Positions 26,071 through 37,545 of a stretch of 64,000 nt of DNA are shown here, in pieces. The DNA comes from Amoeboaphelidium protococcarum (taxonomy: Eukaryota; Aphelidiomycota; Aphelidea). The DNA is taken from NCBI GenBank assembly GCA_023515745.1, contig JALECJ010000257.1, forward strand, positions 3,102,687 through 3,166,686. Direction: 5' to 3'. The notes beneath the pieces are model-generated. The model was not told the origin of the DNA. It saw nothing but the letters and a program-made list of their open reading frames with translations, and did not search any database. Position numbers and translations under genes: made by a program. Positions within the stretch are counted from its first letter, which is position 1. Every line of letters begins with the position of its first letter.

Positions 26071-26435
26071 TGCACCGAGAATGTAAATTACGGTAGAGAT
26101 GAAACACGGAAAATCGCGAACAATGTATAGTTGTAGTCAGTATGAACAGCACAGTGAAACAGGGCGTTTTACTCCTTTGTGCCGTGATTGCAAGAAATGT
26201 TGACGATCGTCATCAAGAATGAATCTTTCCTCTTTCTCGTCAATTAACATAGTGTTTTTCTTCTCTCTCCTTTTGTCTCAATTAAAGAAAGTAGTATACT
26301 GTACTGGAGTCTACATAGATTGGAATAATTGTTTAGTGTTTTGAATTTCTTTAATTCTATATATAAATAAATAGTAGTAAATACATTATAAATTTTAATC
26401 CTTGGCTATTGCTGATATTGTATCCTTATTAAAAA
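26071..26435. other. Intergenic region upstream of the IP6 kinase gene
   Basis: A 365-bp AT-rich stretch without a recognisable gene. It has pyrimidine-rich segments (about 26230-26290) and an A/T-rich run before the IP6K start. No specific element was identified. Confidence 0.4.
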
Positions 26436-29093
26436 ATGATGAATCCAGTTTTGGAACCACTGTCTCATCAAGTTGGCGGACATGCTCCATTCTTGAGATT
26501 CACTCATGATGCGGTGTGTAAGCCATTGTCAACAAAAGAGCACTCCTTCTACTAGAAAATGCCATTTCTACTCTCGAATCCACAGCACCGATTTGTGCCT
26601 AATTATCTTGGCATAGTTTAGGTGGAATGTGATTAGGGAGATGTCACGCCGAGATTGGTATTGGACTCGCTCGATGCACCTCTCAAGAGCAAGGTTAATA
26701 ATTTTCAAAATCAAAGTGGCAGTAATAATAATAACACTAATACTGCTTTACTTGCAAACTTGCTCGATAATGGAAATAATCATGCTGCCTCAGAGCGGTC
26801 GTAGGATCCTTAATATGAACAATAATAATAATAATAATAATAATCTGGGGTAAAGAGTGGCGTCAGTCAGAGCAAGTCATCATATGGATTGAAGTAGATT
26901 AGTGTCAATTCTGTCGTATCAGGTAAAGCTCATCTGTAAGGGAATTTCCATAAATCTGCGAATGATCTGGTCCAAGATTATGCTGCAGATTCAATGTATC
27001 CGTCACCTGCATCTCCAAAGTCTGCTCGATTCTCTAAATCTAATCGATCAGCTGCTCCGTCTCTGAGTCGGAATGACTTTAGCAGATTTGCGCCACTCAA
27101 GTCTAATAATGATCCTATATTTACAATGGATGATATTCTGGATGTTATTACGCACGGTAGCTATGCTGCAGATTAGGAGGAGCTATCTGGTGATTAGTAA
27201 AGCGCCGGATTGGATGTTCATAGTCATGTCGATTTTAAGGATAGTGACGTGGATAATGTACAAGATCTGGTGGATGCTGATGATAATTTGGTGGATCAGA
27301 TGGTTTATGTGGATGAGCAGTCAGAACGCAAACAGCAGCAGCAATAGTAATCTGACAGCATTCCAATCAAAAGGTCATCTATTTCATCCGGTCATTAGAA
27401 CCACTCACCACCATCTCCGTACAGTCACTCTTAGTCATCTCGGATTAGAATCCATCCTAACCGGGAATCTCCAGTGGAAGATCGTTTGTCTCAGCGCGTT
27501 AGTGAATCTCCCTAGGAAGAAGTTGATTTTGAGAAGAATGTTCCGTACATTAATCCATGGTCTCTTCACCTATATACCACAAAGTATCAAGATCCTCCTT
27601 AGAATGTGTCTCCTCTGGTTGGTGAATTTGAATAAGGCTAATAGTATAAGTAGAAAGAGAAGAAGAGTGAGAACCTGTCATAGAGTAAAAGTAAGAATAA
27701 AGATGTGGAGAAGGATAAGTTCTTATTGCTTGAAGATTTGACTGCAGGGTATTAACATCCGTGTATATTGGACCTCAAAATGGGCACCAGGCAGCATCCT
27801 CTTAACGCCTCAAAGGATAAAAGGTAGAAATAGATGAAGAAGGTTATGGAGTCTACATCGCAGGAGTATGGTGTAAGATTATGCGGAATGTAAGTGTACA
27901 AAAGCACCACGAATCGATACTATTTCCAAGACAAGTACCGAGGTAGAGCCATAAGATCTAGGGAAGAACTGCTGTCCACTTTGACCAACTTTCTTATGAA
28001 CAATGGATCTGTACGAGTCGATTTGGTGTACAGTTTGATATCATCTCTGCTTGATTTGCGAAAGGTTATCATTAATATGGAGTGTTTTCGGTTTTACGCA
28101 TCGTCTCTCCTGCTGGTGTATGATGGATCCAATAAGTAGCAGGATGGAATGATTAAGGTGAGAATGGTTGACTTTACTCATTGTGTCACCAAAGAGATGA
28201 CTGACGAGTACCGAAATAAGGCGGCTAAGCGTGTCAGAAGGCGACCTGCGCTGGCACAGTATACTACTGGTAGACACATGGTGGATCTTGGCACCGAGGT
28301 TGAGTTGGAAGATGTCAGCTCGGAACTGAAGATTGAGGAGTGCTCGCGGTCTAAACTGGTAGGCGCGCTTGATATATATCCGTACCTGACCAGGAGAGAG
28401 TTGGAAGAGAGAGCGAGGATGGTGTTATTGAAAGAGGAGAATGATGATCTCACGGGATGCGATTTTGGATATTTGAAGGGCATCGATACGTTGTTGTCTC
28501 TGTTCAAAGATATTTTAAAGAAGCACAGTATTCAGTAGTAGTTGTAAATTGCAGAATAACGACGTCACGGAAAGTCTCTGTCTGATCACGGTCTTCGAAA
28601 TTTCGGGAATATGGACAGTAAATAAAAGTCTAAAAGCTTGCGAAAGTCAGCCGCAGGTCTACTGCAGCCTATTGAGTAGAAGTAGTAATCTCAATTTGAT
28701 TCTGATCGTGTGAGTAGAAGTTACTAAGGAAGCAGTGCGAAGATGAGAAGTTCTGCGTAAAATATTTCGTCGCCTTAATCCTCCTACATTAACACCGCTT
28801 AGGATAATGGATAGGGTGCATCCGCGTTGGCTAATGCAACGGCATCTAGTGACGATGTGGTATGCCATGAGTTCAATGATAAAGACAAGTATCACCATGA
28901 AGATGCCACATAGGCTATACGTTTGGCTGATGCTAGAGAGAGATTTGAAAAGCGTCTGGATTCGTAAACTGATTTGGTTGGCTTAGCTATAAGCACTGCA
29001 TCCATTGACATTTCGGAATAGCCGCAAGATGAATCGCGTTAAGGTATCTCTAGTTAGTAAGCCGAGTCTGGTTCATAGAAGCCGAGCTATTGA
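26436..29093 (+). CDS. KCS1: Inositol hexakisphosphate kinase (Kcs1-type)
   Basis: A single exon, 885 aa. The N-terminus has the conserved LSHQVGGHAPFLRF and YQKMP blocks; the inositol-binding signature PCILDLKMGTRQHP lies near residue 441 and the metal-binding VRMVDFTH near 575, followed by GYLKGIDTLLSLF. These three together define the IP6K/Kcs1 branch of the IPK family. The enzyme pyrophosphorylates IP6 to IP7 and so affects phosphate sensing and vacuole function. Residues 80-430 and 660-885 are low-complexity, rich in Ser/Gln, with an 8-Gln run made of one CAA and seven TAA. Length is similar to yeast Kcs1 (1050 aa). Confidence 0.95.
26820..26843 (+). repeat. Trinucleotide repeat coding for polyglutamine, seven TAA
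   Basis: One CAA and seven consecutive TAA codons in the IP6K frame, read as eight Gln. Under the standard code this would be seven stops in a row inside an otherwise intact enzyme. Confidence 0.9.
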
Positions 29094-29453
29094 GTTCTCC
29101 TACAAGACTTTAGTATGTGATTGTTGAGTGGGTGCTATGATGTCACAGTAGAGTCGGCGGCCACGTTGTAGATGAAGAGAATTGAAATTGATGATGCATG
29201 AGGATTCGTACATTGTGCAATAGAATATTCCGTACATTATATATATAGTTTTGTCTTTATGTATTTGCTTATACATTTATCAATCTTATGGAGTCTCCCT
29301 TCTCTTTATGCATTTGATAACGTTTGGAGAATAGTATTATAGTACCGAAGTACAGGTCGCGCAACTTATTCAGTCGCGCTTTTAATGATCTTTTCAAACG
29401 AGTTCCTCCATTCCTTCTTTGCTCTTGAAAAAATCATTATTAAACTTCGAGAA
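29094..29453. other. Intergenic region between IP6K and NCA2
   Basis: A 360-bp AT-rich gap between two genes on the same strand. It includes an (AT)n-like run near 29239-29247 and no recognisable gene; it is presumably the 3' UTR of IP6K and the NCA2 promoter. Confidence 0.4.
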
Positions 29454-31307
29454 ATGATTGAACAACTTTTGAAAGAGAGAGTCTAATATTGGAATTAAGT
29501 ATGGACTCAGTTGTAGCTGGATAATACTTAGACTACTCAATCTGCTTATTAGTTTGTACCTCTATCTGAATAGCAGAGATCCTTTGAGAATATGAATGAA
29601 ATGCCAGAACTTGCCACTTTGGTTAAGCTTCAATCTTAATTAAATACTTAATCCCGGTTGGTAAAGAGAGCTCTAATTACTATATAGAAACTGGATTATG
29701 CCTAATAGTTTTGGCATTCTGTATCCAAGAGTTTCTTCAGAAGTCTGTACTATTAGGCATCTCTATTTCCATGGACTGCAGCGTCATGGTTTCAGCAGTT
29801 GGATGCTGATCGAGTTCAATCATTTGTACGTTATCGCAGCTGGTTCAGATTGATTAAGATTACCATTTTAAGAGTAAGCACGGAATTTAAATTGCTTATA
29901 TCAAGTCCTCTCTCTTACTGTAAGAGATTTCCGTTCGTGTTTTAATCTGCAATGAGTATAGTGCGCAACTCTGTTACTCATCAGTTTCGACTGCGAGCCA
30001 CGGAATGCGATAATCTTAAAGTTGCGTAATTGGATTTGCTTCACAGCTTGGCTCAAGGTGTTATACAAGATTCTCATTTGGTAGATGACTTTGGGCAATA
30101 ATAAACATCGGATAAAGGTTCCTTGGCTGGTCTTTATGAAGCGTTAACCAAGTAATTGATGAATGCCGAGTGGATGTAAAAAGTGAGTGATATTTCCGCC
30201 GTGGAATCTAACTTTTAATATTCAGATCTAGACTTGGATAGTTTTATTGAATAACTACGTGTGTTGGAGGATGCATATAAGCGTGTCTCTCACATCTTAG
30301 TTCGTCAAAATGGACCTCCTACTGGTCTTTAGAGCCGTTGGATAATTATCACTTTGTGCATTTGTCTTGTATCTCATATTGGCCATGACATTGCGATAAA
30401 TTGGGACAGTATTATTAGCTTTATGCATTAATTTTAATCTACTTTGATTGATTACTTTTAGAATTGGATTGTATAGCCTAGCATTCAAGTTTATGAAACC
30501 ATTAGAAATAGTAATGGTTAGTAGTAGAACTCTATGGCAGAAGTCAATCCTTAAATATTAGAAGAAGATATTAAATCACTGTCCCGGATGCTTGTTGACT
30601 TTTCCAAAGATTCTGGTAGTAATAATAATCATTCTGAAGATGTGTCATTGGACATTCAAGACCAGATCAAGGTGGCATATCCTATCTTGTTAAATCAGTA
30701 CGAGGACAAGATCAAGTCTCCGCTTAAAGGAACATTGTCAATTGGATAATCCACATCGCTTCCTAGAATTTTACTTATTCAAGTACAGAAGCTAAAAATT
30801 GACGTTGTATCTGCACTGGTAGGTGTGGAGAAGTTGCTCAAGTCGAATGAACTCAACTTTGCCGTATTCTCTGCCGGTCCCTCACTGCTGATAGCCTATG
30901 CTGCATACCGCTTAGTTGCGCGCTTGTTAACGTCTCTGTGGTCCTCTGTAAACTCTCTTGCAACTACTTCACGATCTGAATTACTTGATGATATGGAACG
31001 TCATCTTTATCTGCTGGAAGGAGGTAGTCTTGATGGACGATTGCACGCTGCCGCAGCGTCTCCTGAACATTAGTCAGTGATTTACCATGTTGAGATGATA
31101 CATTCGATTTACAAGAGATTGACTAAAAAGTCTGCCTGGTAGAAATTATATGCTGCCACTAATGGTTCTAATTCATGGATGTAGCCGGCTGTGGAACGGG
31201 AATTGAGATTGCTATTACGAACTGGCACCGATACAGAGGTGTAAGTTGCTCATACCGCGAGATTGAAAGATTTACTTAGAATGCAGTTGTCATCATCTAG
31301 AAGGTGA
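29454..31307 (+). CDS. NCA2: Nca2, mitochondrial ATP synthase expression/lipid factor
   Basis: A single exon, 617 aa (yeast Nca2 is 616). The start at 29454 (MIEQLLKERVQYWNQ) opens a frame with many TAA/TAG. The C-terminal half has the NCA2-family block ALVGVEKLLKSNELNFAVFS followed by a membrane helix GPSLLIAYAAYRLVARLL, and another helix lies around residues 310-335. Nca2 is an outer/inner mitochondrial membrane protein that affects mRNA of Atp6/Atp8 and phospholipid traffic. No transit peptide is obvious. The convergent PSMG4-like gene stops 51 bp away. Confidence 0.9.
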
Positions 31308-31358
31308 TGATTATAAGAGTGAGCATGGTTACTTACTAAATTCATATATGCGCGATTA

Positions 31359-31974
31359 TCATTTTTATTCACAAAAGTACTTCTTGACGGCGCGTATAAA
31401 TTCACCACGGATAACTGTCAACTCATCGTCTTATCCAGATAATCCACTTCCAAGATCAATCTTCAAATCAGCCGAAGCTACAAATAGTTGTCGAACTTTT
31501 TATCGCGCCATAGGATCTCTGCTCAATGCCTGACCCAATTTCTGACACAAGTTTTTATCGCCACCCACAATACTTATGGAGCTGCCGCCGTATTGCGCGT
31601 AAGTTGACGGAGAGCCAGACATTAAGGTCAATGACAGATCCTTGAGATCAGGTTTGTTAATATTATTTGCATTATCACCGTTTCCCGTCTGACCAGTCAA
31701 CTGTACCCAGAACGACTATGGGCCCAGTTCAATTATACATGCGACAAACTCCAAATCTCTTACACTTGATCTAAATTACAGCTCCTATACGACACCCACT
31801 GTCATTCTTTCTTCTAATCGCGTCATTTGACTTTAAAACTTTCGAATGATTCCTGGATGACAGAAAAGTATTCCAGTTCGCTAAATGAACAACTGCGGTA
31901 TTCTCTTTCGAGTCAAAGGCGATCCTCTCAAAGTTCCTCTTTATTTCTTCAGCTGATTGTTGGCGATCTGACAT
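31359..31974 (-). CDS. POC4: Proteasome assembly chaperone 4-like protein
   Basis: Two exons are proposed, 31974-31832 and 31770-31359, with a 61-nt intron whose donor (GTCAAA) is weak but gives the right frame; 184 aa. The fold-level match to PSMG4/Poc4 is in ENTAVVHLANWNTFL, then VACIIELGPQSFWVQLTG and DLKDLSLTLM, and a C-terminal helix/strand pattern KVRQLFVASADL ... VIRGEFIRAVKKYF. PAC3-PAC4 heterodimers assist assembly of the proteasome alpha ring. Similarity is at motif level, so the identification is probable rather than certain. The start codon is 40 bp from the divergent Cue1-like gene. Confidence 0.65.
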
Positions 31975-32014
31975 TGCGCAATAATAATAATATTTAAATA
32001 ATCATAGTATAAAG

Positions 32015-32677
32015 ATGGATGATTTTTAAAGTTTAGTCTTAATTCTGATAGTTGTGGTGATAATATATAAAGTGTTACAGAGAACTAATACTCATAACAA
32101 TGATAATCGCTCAAGTGCTGCTGTGCGGTCCACATCTACGGCGAGGCAGTCAATATAATCGTCGTCATCGTCATCGTCATCAAGACTAAGCAACAATGTT
32201 ACCAAGTCTGTAATTCTTACACCTGAACAAAGATAGATGGCGCAATAGATTTAAGAAATGTTCCCAGATTTGGATCCCTCTGCTATAGAAGAGTAATTGA
32301 AAGTGCAGAGGAAGTTTGATGCCGTGTTAGAGAGTGCACTATCTGGTCAGATTAGACAACGGTAAAGAGCTGCTTAATAACAAGAACAGTAGGGATTATA
32401 GTAGAATCATCGCGTTTAGTAATCTTCTCATTAATCTAAGAATGATGGTAGTTATGAGTCCAAATTTGAAAACTGGAATACACATAATCGTAAGACTGAT
32501 GGTAGCAGTGATGCAGATGAGGAGGAGGATATGTAAGAGCCACCACCAAAGATGGAATGGACTCAGGATTATGATGAACGGTAGCGGCGATATCAGCTGC
32601 ATAAAAAGTGGATGGTATATTAGTCTAGGAAGCACTATATCTCAAGATAGAAGGGTAAATAGCCAATTGTATAGTGA
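32015..32677 (+). CDS. CUE1: Cue1-like ER ubiquitin-binding protein
   Basis: A single exon, 220 aa (yeast Cue1 is 203). The order is: an N-terminal membrane helix at residues 5-22 (SLVLILIVVVIIYKVL), a Ser/Asn-rich linker, a CUE domain at about 68-110 with EMFPDLDPSAIEEQL, a Gln-rich stretch, and a C-terminal helix with RRYQLHKKWMVYQSRK resembling the Ubc7-binding region of Cue1. Cue1 anchors Ubc7 at the ER membrane for ER-associated degradation. Most linker Gln are TAG/TAA. Its stop is 10 bp from the stop of the convergent F-box gene. Confidence 0.75.
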
Positions 32678-32687
32678 ACAATAATCT

Positions 32688-34076
32688 TCATTTAGACGTA
32701 CTTTCACTTTCTTATGCTTTAGTATTACCAGTATCCACTTATCCTTTTCTAATCATGGTAAAGGCCAATTTATCTATTGCATTCTCCCATTTGAGATAGC
32801 ACCTGGAACTTTGAGGTTCATTCTTTACCAAGACACAATCACGGCGCACTGAATCAATTAAGCTTTGCATATCTTGGTGTTGAGCCTCTGACATTATATT
32901 AATTCTCTTAAGCAAAAGTTTGCCTAGATCCGGAGTCACCTTGGCGTCTTCATTGTCCTACTTTACTTGCGTTGATTAAGGCGGCATCTAGTCACTACAA
33001 TCTGCAGTAACATGTATGTTAGATCCTAAGCCATCAAACAGATATACCATTGCACACAGTTAATCCATACTACTTGCGTCAATCTGATTAAATGATTCGC
33101 TGGCGTGCATGTATAATGTGAAGCATCTCAGCACAATGTTGGACGATCTAGTGTTCAATTAAAAGCATTCGACATTCTAGACATTGTATCGATCAAGAAA
33201 GTCCTTCTAAAGCACTTGGAAATCTTTATAAAACCTATTGTACACTTATGCATCAGGAGACAATTAAATTTCACGATCGGTATTCGGAAATGGGAAGCGT
33301 GGGGAGCAGTAGACGTAATTCACCCGTATAAAGTATGCAGATTCGTACATTTGAACCACCTTAGACTTGCCTTCTGCTATTGGAACTACCACGTCACGAC
33401 TCACTTGCTCTTGTAGTAATTCAAATTCCCCCAATGCGTCCTTACGGGCTTTGACATAAAACAAGCCTGGAGGTTATTTAACATCTATATTCACCGATAT
33501 CGAGTCTTTATCATTATATTTAAAGTGAGCGGTCCTGGTGAATGCTGATTCCAAACAGACTGAGACGTATCGCTCCAAGTCAACTATGGGTGTGACTCGA
33601 ATTTAGTTCTTCTTGTAGTCTACAGGTATGTACTTGAACCACTTCACATCAGCCATATATTGCAGACATTGCAGAGGTACTTTGGATTGATAATGTGATA
33701 GTGCAGAGTTTGACGGTGAAAACACGATACGATGTTCAAACATGATACGATATTCAGGCATCTACGCAGCAATCGGAATGTTTTACATCCCATGTTATTA
33801 TTACTATTACTATTATTATGTTTAATCGAAACGATAGTCTGGTGATGATGAGTCTTGAATAAAGCGAGGCTTGTACTCTGGCTAGATTTTAAAGTCAATA
33901 TTGAGCTTCTACCAGCATAACCACTTGGCCAAAGATTGCATAGATAGTCTGTTAAATCGCTTATCTACAAGCAAAATTTACACCAACTGTTTTAGCAACA
34001 TGCCATTAACAGATATTGTGGACCCCACGCAGTAGACCAATATCTAATCCCAGAGCTCTTCCGGAAGTTCAATCAT
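32688..34076 (-). CDS. F-box domain protein
   Basis: A single exon, 462 aa. The N-terminus is an F-box: MIELPEELWDQILVYC, then KQLVQILLVDKRFNRLSM and AKWLCWQKLN (residues 1-70), which should bind SKP1 (gene at 1.8 kb). A Gln run (eight TAA/TAG codons) sits near residue 90. The rest is not recognised; it lacks WD40 or LRR signatures, and shows mixed alpha/beta sequence such as RITPIVDLERYVSVCLESAF-like segments and ends in a Ser/Thr/Lys tail. The substrate is unknown. Divergent from the small gene at 34137 with 60 bp between starts. Confidence 0.75.
33795..33818 (-). repeat. TAA/TAG tract coding for polyglutamine
   Basis: Eight consecutive codons (six TAA and two TAG) in the frame of the F-box protein, read as Gln. 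The surrounding protein is open for 460 codons, which supports translation through the tract. Confidence 0.85.
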
Positions 34077-34136
34077 AGTTTAGATAATGCTCACCAAATA
34101 GTATCAGTGAATCAAGAAGATATAGAGAGAGAGTCA

Positions 34137-34502
34137 ATGGCTAATAAGAGTGGAGCAAATACAAATATTGTTTAGAGATATGAAACAGAATTAATGCAAG
34201 TAATCTGGCCGATAATTGAAGTGCTCAAGTCGTTTGATTAAAACAGAAAAGAGTCTGCAACATGGATTAAGTCTATCCAAGTGCAACATCAGTCGAATTG
34301 AGACCGAGTTGCATAAGTGTAGAGATTGCTGTCCTATAATAATGCCAGAACGAATAAACCGAATGATGAGTGCATTTATGTGCAGTGTCTCGACGACGAC
34401 AATGGCGTGACGGGAGCATTAGCCGGCGTGCGTATTTTGATAAAACACTGGTCCCCATATGCCCGGCGCGATTGTATAGGAGAAGTACACTTTAACACAT
34501 GA
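34137..34502 (+). CDS. Small unrecognised protein, two exons proposed
   Basis: Exon 1 (34137-34280) and exon 2 (34323-34502) joined across a 42-nt GT-AG intron give 107 aa; the intron would remove an in-frame TGA. The product looks protein-like (ETELMQVIWPIIEVLKSF and NKPNDECIYVQCLDDDNG) but belongs to no family I recognise. The intron is shorter than all well-supported ones here, so an alternative is a decayed gene. Further exons downstream cannot be excluded. Confidence 0.35.
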
Positions 34503-34873
34503 CGCCCGACTGTATGGGAAATATTATGAATCCTAATCGTAAGGCGACGGGCACTTGTAGAGCTGATCAAATGCTGTCCAATTAGCGCGGAATATGCTCT
34601 ACTCATAAAAAACAGAATGATAACCAAATACAGATATAATCACGATACTGAATATATATTAGAAAATATTAATATACTCGTATTATTCGTTTTTGAATTC
34701 AAGAGGAGAAAAGGATTAGAATGGGCCATTGAGAGAGTAGGAGAAGCAAAAACTAAGCCACATGATCCTAACCTTTCTGCAAGTAAACATCATATATTTT
34801 AATTCCACCTTTTAAGCAACATGAGAAAAATAAGAGCAATGCAATGTACGTAAATTTAATATCTAACCATGGT
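34503..34873. other. AT-rich region, unresolved
   Basis: About 370 bp. The left part is AT-rich noncoding-looking sequence (34610-34690). At 34690-34800 a plus-strand frame reads FEFKRRKGLEWAIERVGE, which could be a terminal exon of something, but no start or splice donor could be linked to it. Confidence 0.3.
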
Positions 34874-35550
34874 TCAGCGAGCGATAATCTTCATAAATGC
34901 CAAAGCAACATCCGAGTCAGGCTTGTCATTCTATATCAGGCAATTGTACGCGTTCAACAAGATGTCCTTATCGGGATATGGATCATGCACCGTAGCATTT
35001 CGACCAGACGGAGATTTCAAAAGCACTGAGCGCATTTACTGCCAAATATTTTTAGGAATACCGGTGTTTGCCAGGATCGAGCCTCAGACGCACTGTTTAG
35101 CCCATTGTTCAGAGTAAAATCCTCAGGAATATCAGAGTCTTCAGTAAACATTTTCTCCATAAAATATACCTCTAACATCGTCATCAGAGCAACTTTATAT
35201 AAAAACAACTCCAGATTGCCAACTCTGGTAGTCAACTAATCGATACTATCTCGATACTCCTTGTTTATTAAGGATTAATCTTTCAACTATTTAAGTATCT
35301 TACTCATCTTTCCACTTTGATCTTTTAATATCGAATAAGTGGCAATAGACCCCAATTTTATAAACTCATCTGCCGAGTATGGAAAGTGTTCATCCTCACG
35401 CGACTTTGCAAGCATTTGATCTCTCCAGGCCTCCAATACTTTAACAGCATTATCGACTTCAGCTTACGGAGCTTCACGGATTTCGATGATTTCATATGGA
35501 TGGTACCTGTGTCTGCGATACTTGGGTGAAATATCGGCCAATGATGACAT
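34874..35550 (-). CDS. Unrecognised helical protein, two exons proposed
   Basis: Exon 1 (35550-35170) begins MSSLADISPKYRRHRYHPYE; exon 2 (35038-34874) ends with DKDILLNAYNCLIQNDKP and TGA; joined phase 0 they give 181 aa. The intron would be 131 nt, longer than most here, and its donor GTATAT is acceptable. If unspliced, exon 1 runs to a TGA at 35017 and ends at 177 aa. The first exon is predominantly helical (a LEAWRDQMLAKSRED-like stretch, then KILKQLKDQSLINKEY). No family recognised. Confidence 0.45.
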
Positions 35551-35848
35551 CTTTAAACTTTTGAGAAGCCCAGCCCGTTTGAAGTAATTATAGAGATGGC
35601 TAAGAAGTCGGGAGGAAAAGAAAAAAACGGAAAGAGCGGCTGTCTAATCACATTTAGTTCCATTTCGAGCATGATTTTCGGACTGTGTCACGCGTAACAC
35701 ACGTGTGTTCATGCAAACGGAGAAGATATTCTTAATTAAAAGCCCAGTGGTAAGCATATCGCTTGAAGCATAGATTTTTACTATGCAATTAAAGGTATGA
35801 ATACATACAGTACAAAAGTTCTATTATTTAGGACGATTTTTCTCGTTT

Positions 35849-36160
35849 TCACAATGATTCTTGCACTTCCCCATTTCGAATGAAGGACTCCAACATCTGG
35901 ACTAACTCTTTATGGTTGCTTTTCATATCAACCTTCAGAGTGTTCACCTTCTTCTTCAAATCTCCTATCTTCTGATCCAAAGTATCAAATTTCAAGTTGT
36001 GTTTGATTTCAAATTTGTCGACTTTTATACCAATCAACCAATCGACTCCTGTGATAACACCGCCAGCTTAATCCACAAGGACGGTGAAAAAAGTTATATT
36101 AATCAATAAAGTGAAGCAGTAACATATATTAATGTATGTTAAATGTCGTGTAAACTTTGT
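35849..36160 (-). other. Duplicated coiled-coil segment, copy 1
   Basis: A frame ending in TGA at 35849 with GIKVDKFEIKHNLKFDTLDQ and then a heptad-like VDMKSNHKELVQM and a short tail. No ATG is found upstream in frame, so it is either a terminal exon or a gene fragment. Its sequence is clearly homologous at DNA and protein level to 37041-37235 (copy 2). Function unknown. Confidence 0.45.
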
Positions 36161-37235
36161 CTATCATTAAAAGATAAGAAGTCAATGATGGTAGAGTCTT
36201 AATCATTGTGGAAAAGAACTTTTCCAACTTGGATTCAGGGGCAGACGTTCTGAACATCACTTCCAACAAATACATGTCAGAGTGTGTCACCTCTTTGTCT
36301 TCAAAATCAAAGAAGACTTCCACACTTTTCTGCCTCAGAATATTCAGAAATGCTTAATTATCCGGAGCAGATATCGACAAACGACCCGTCCTCTACATAA
36401 ATACTCTCTTCAGACTTGGGAAGTTGACAGCAAAGTATTCAGCAACTGCCTCCACACTTTGATATCTACTTTACAGGGATACCGCCAATAACGAATTACT
36501 CTCCAGTCCGCGCTTCTAACGAATATGTTTCAAATACTGAAACGCCGCCACCAAAGTTTCTTTGTGTTATTGAGTCTGTCTTGTAGGCAAGCTACTGCGC
36601 ATCCAGATGACATCGTACACTTGGCTATGATCTACATTATCATGGCCGGATACTATACATTTAAAAAGGCCTAGAGACACGTTGCCAGTTATGCTCGGGC
36701 AGAAGGAACTTTTCTCCATTTTTTTAACAGAAGTCTGCAGCAACTGACCGTAATTAGTATCTCCATTACTGGATACCAGCTCCTTCTAGGTACCTTTTGC
36801 TAGACCAAACAAAAGAAACCACTGGTTATCCCCTTGATGCAAATACTGATGATCACCAAAGTCCAATCAATATCAATCTCTTATATATCTGCATCTACCA
36901 ATTCCTCTAACCTTTCGCCCAACTGGCGGTAGCGAGGACCACCCAGACTCATAGCATCCTGAGCACTTTAGCGGATCTAATACAAACTGGCAGAACTTAA
37001 GAAACACTTTATGAATACTTCACGCAAAGCTTCATGTGCTTCAAACTTTCGAACGAAGGGCTCCAAACATCTGCATTTACTCCTTATGGTTGCTTTTCAT
37101 ATCAACCTCCAGAGAGCCCACCTTCTTCTCCAAAGAATCAAATTTCAACTCGTAGTAGATTTTGAATTTGTCGACTTTTATACCAGTCAGCGAATTCAGT
37201 CCTGTGAATGACACTTCCAGCCAAACTCTTAACAT
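36129..37235 (-). pseudogene. Frameshifted gene with coiled-coil copy 2
   Basis: From an ATG at 37235 the frame contains GIKVDKFKIYYELKFDSLE and VDMKSNHKE as in copy 1, but an extra T after CAGATG shifts the frame and it ends at TGA (37041). The following frame then reads on as plausible protein (KFEAHEALREVFIKCFLSS, RYRQLGERLEELVDAD), shifts again near 36845 (possibly a 35-nt intron), and continues to about 36129 (QWFLLFGLAKGTQKE; FDFEDKEVTHSDMYLLEV). This looks like a once-intact gene of 350-400 codons with one or two indels. Sequencing error or atypical introns are alternatives. No family recognised. Confidence 0.5.
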
Positions 37236-37309
37236 GAAGGTAATAGCACCTTTATTTGAGAACTTGGGAAAATTAATTACGGATTCTTCTTGAATTGTAG
37301 TTCACTTGA

Positions 37310-37480
37310 CGTATAGCAGATTCATATACGGGTCGCCCTGTCGCGCTGCGTCCATGAGCCGCTTTTCGTTGTGGGTCAACAGGAACTAAACCTGTTGGTC
37401 ACCATGTAGAGGACGTTGCTTTATATCTTCTTTAGCCTGGGCCAATTCACAGTTAACAGGAAGGCTCCTTTCGAAGCGTC
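37310..37480 (-). other. Short protein-like fragment
   Basis: A minus-strand frame reading LAQAKEDIKQRPLHGDQQVQ and then LTHNEKRLMDAARQGDPYMN, closed by TGA at both ends. It lies immediately upstream of copy 2 and may be an exon or relic of the same decayed gene. No start codon or family could be assigned. Confidence 0.3.
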
Positions 37481-37523
37481 ACCTACCTTCAGTATTACAG
37501 TGTTTCCCAATTGGTAGAATAAT

Positions 37524-37545
37524 TGCTCGCCCTTTAGGGTGAGCA
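37524..37545. repeat. Perfect-loop hairpin, 9-bp stem
   Basis: TGCTCGCCC, a TTTA loop and GGGTGAGCA pair over 9 bp with one G-T wobble. It is followed by TTCTAAT. It sits at the left of the helicase remnant. A tRNA was considered and rejected. It may be a terminator or a transposon-end hairpin. Confidence 0.5.

Noticed and set aside
27073-27741. 222-codon plus-strand frame rich in Trp/Met
   Set aside because: It is an out-of-frame shadow of the IP6 kinase gene.
34869-35117. 82-codon plus-strand frame starting MVQRAIIF
   Set aside because: It is antisense to the last exon of the minus-strand gene at 34874-35550, which has a more protein-like frame ending in TGA.
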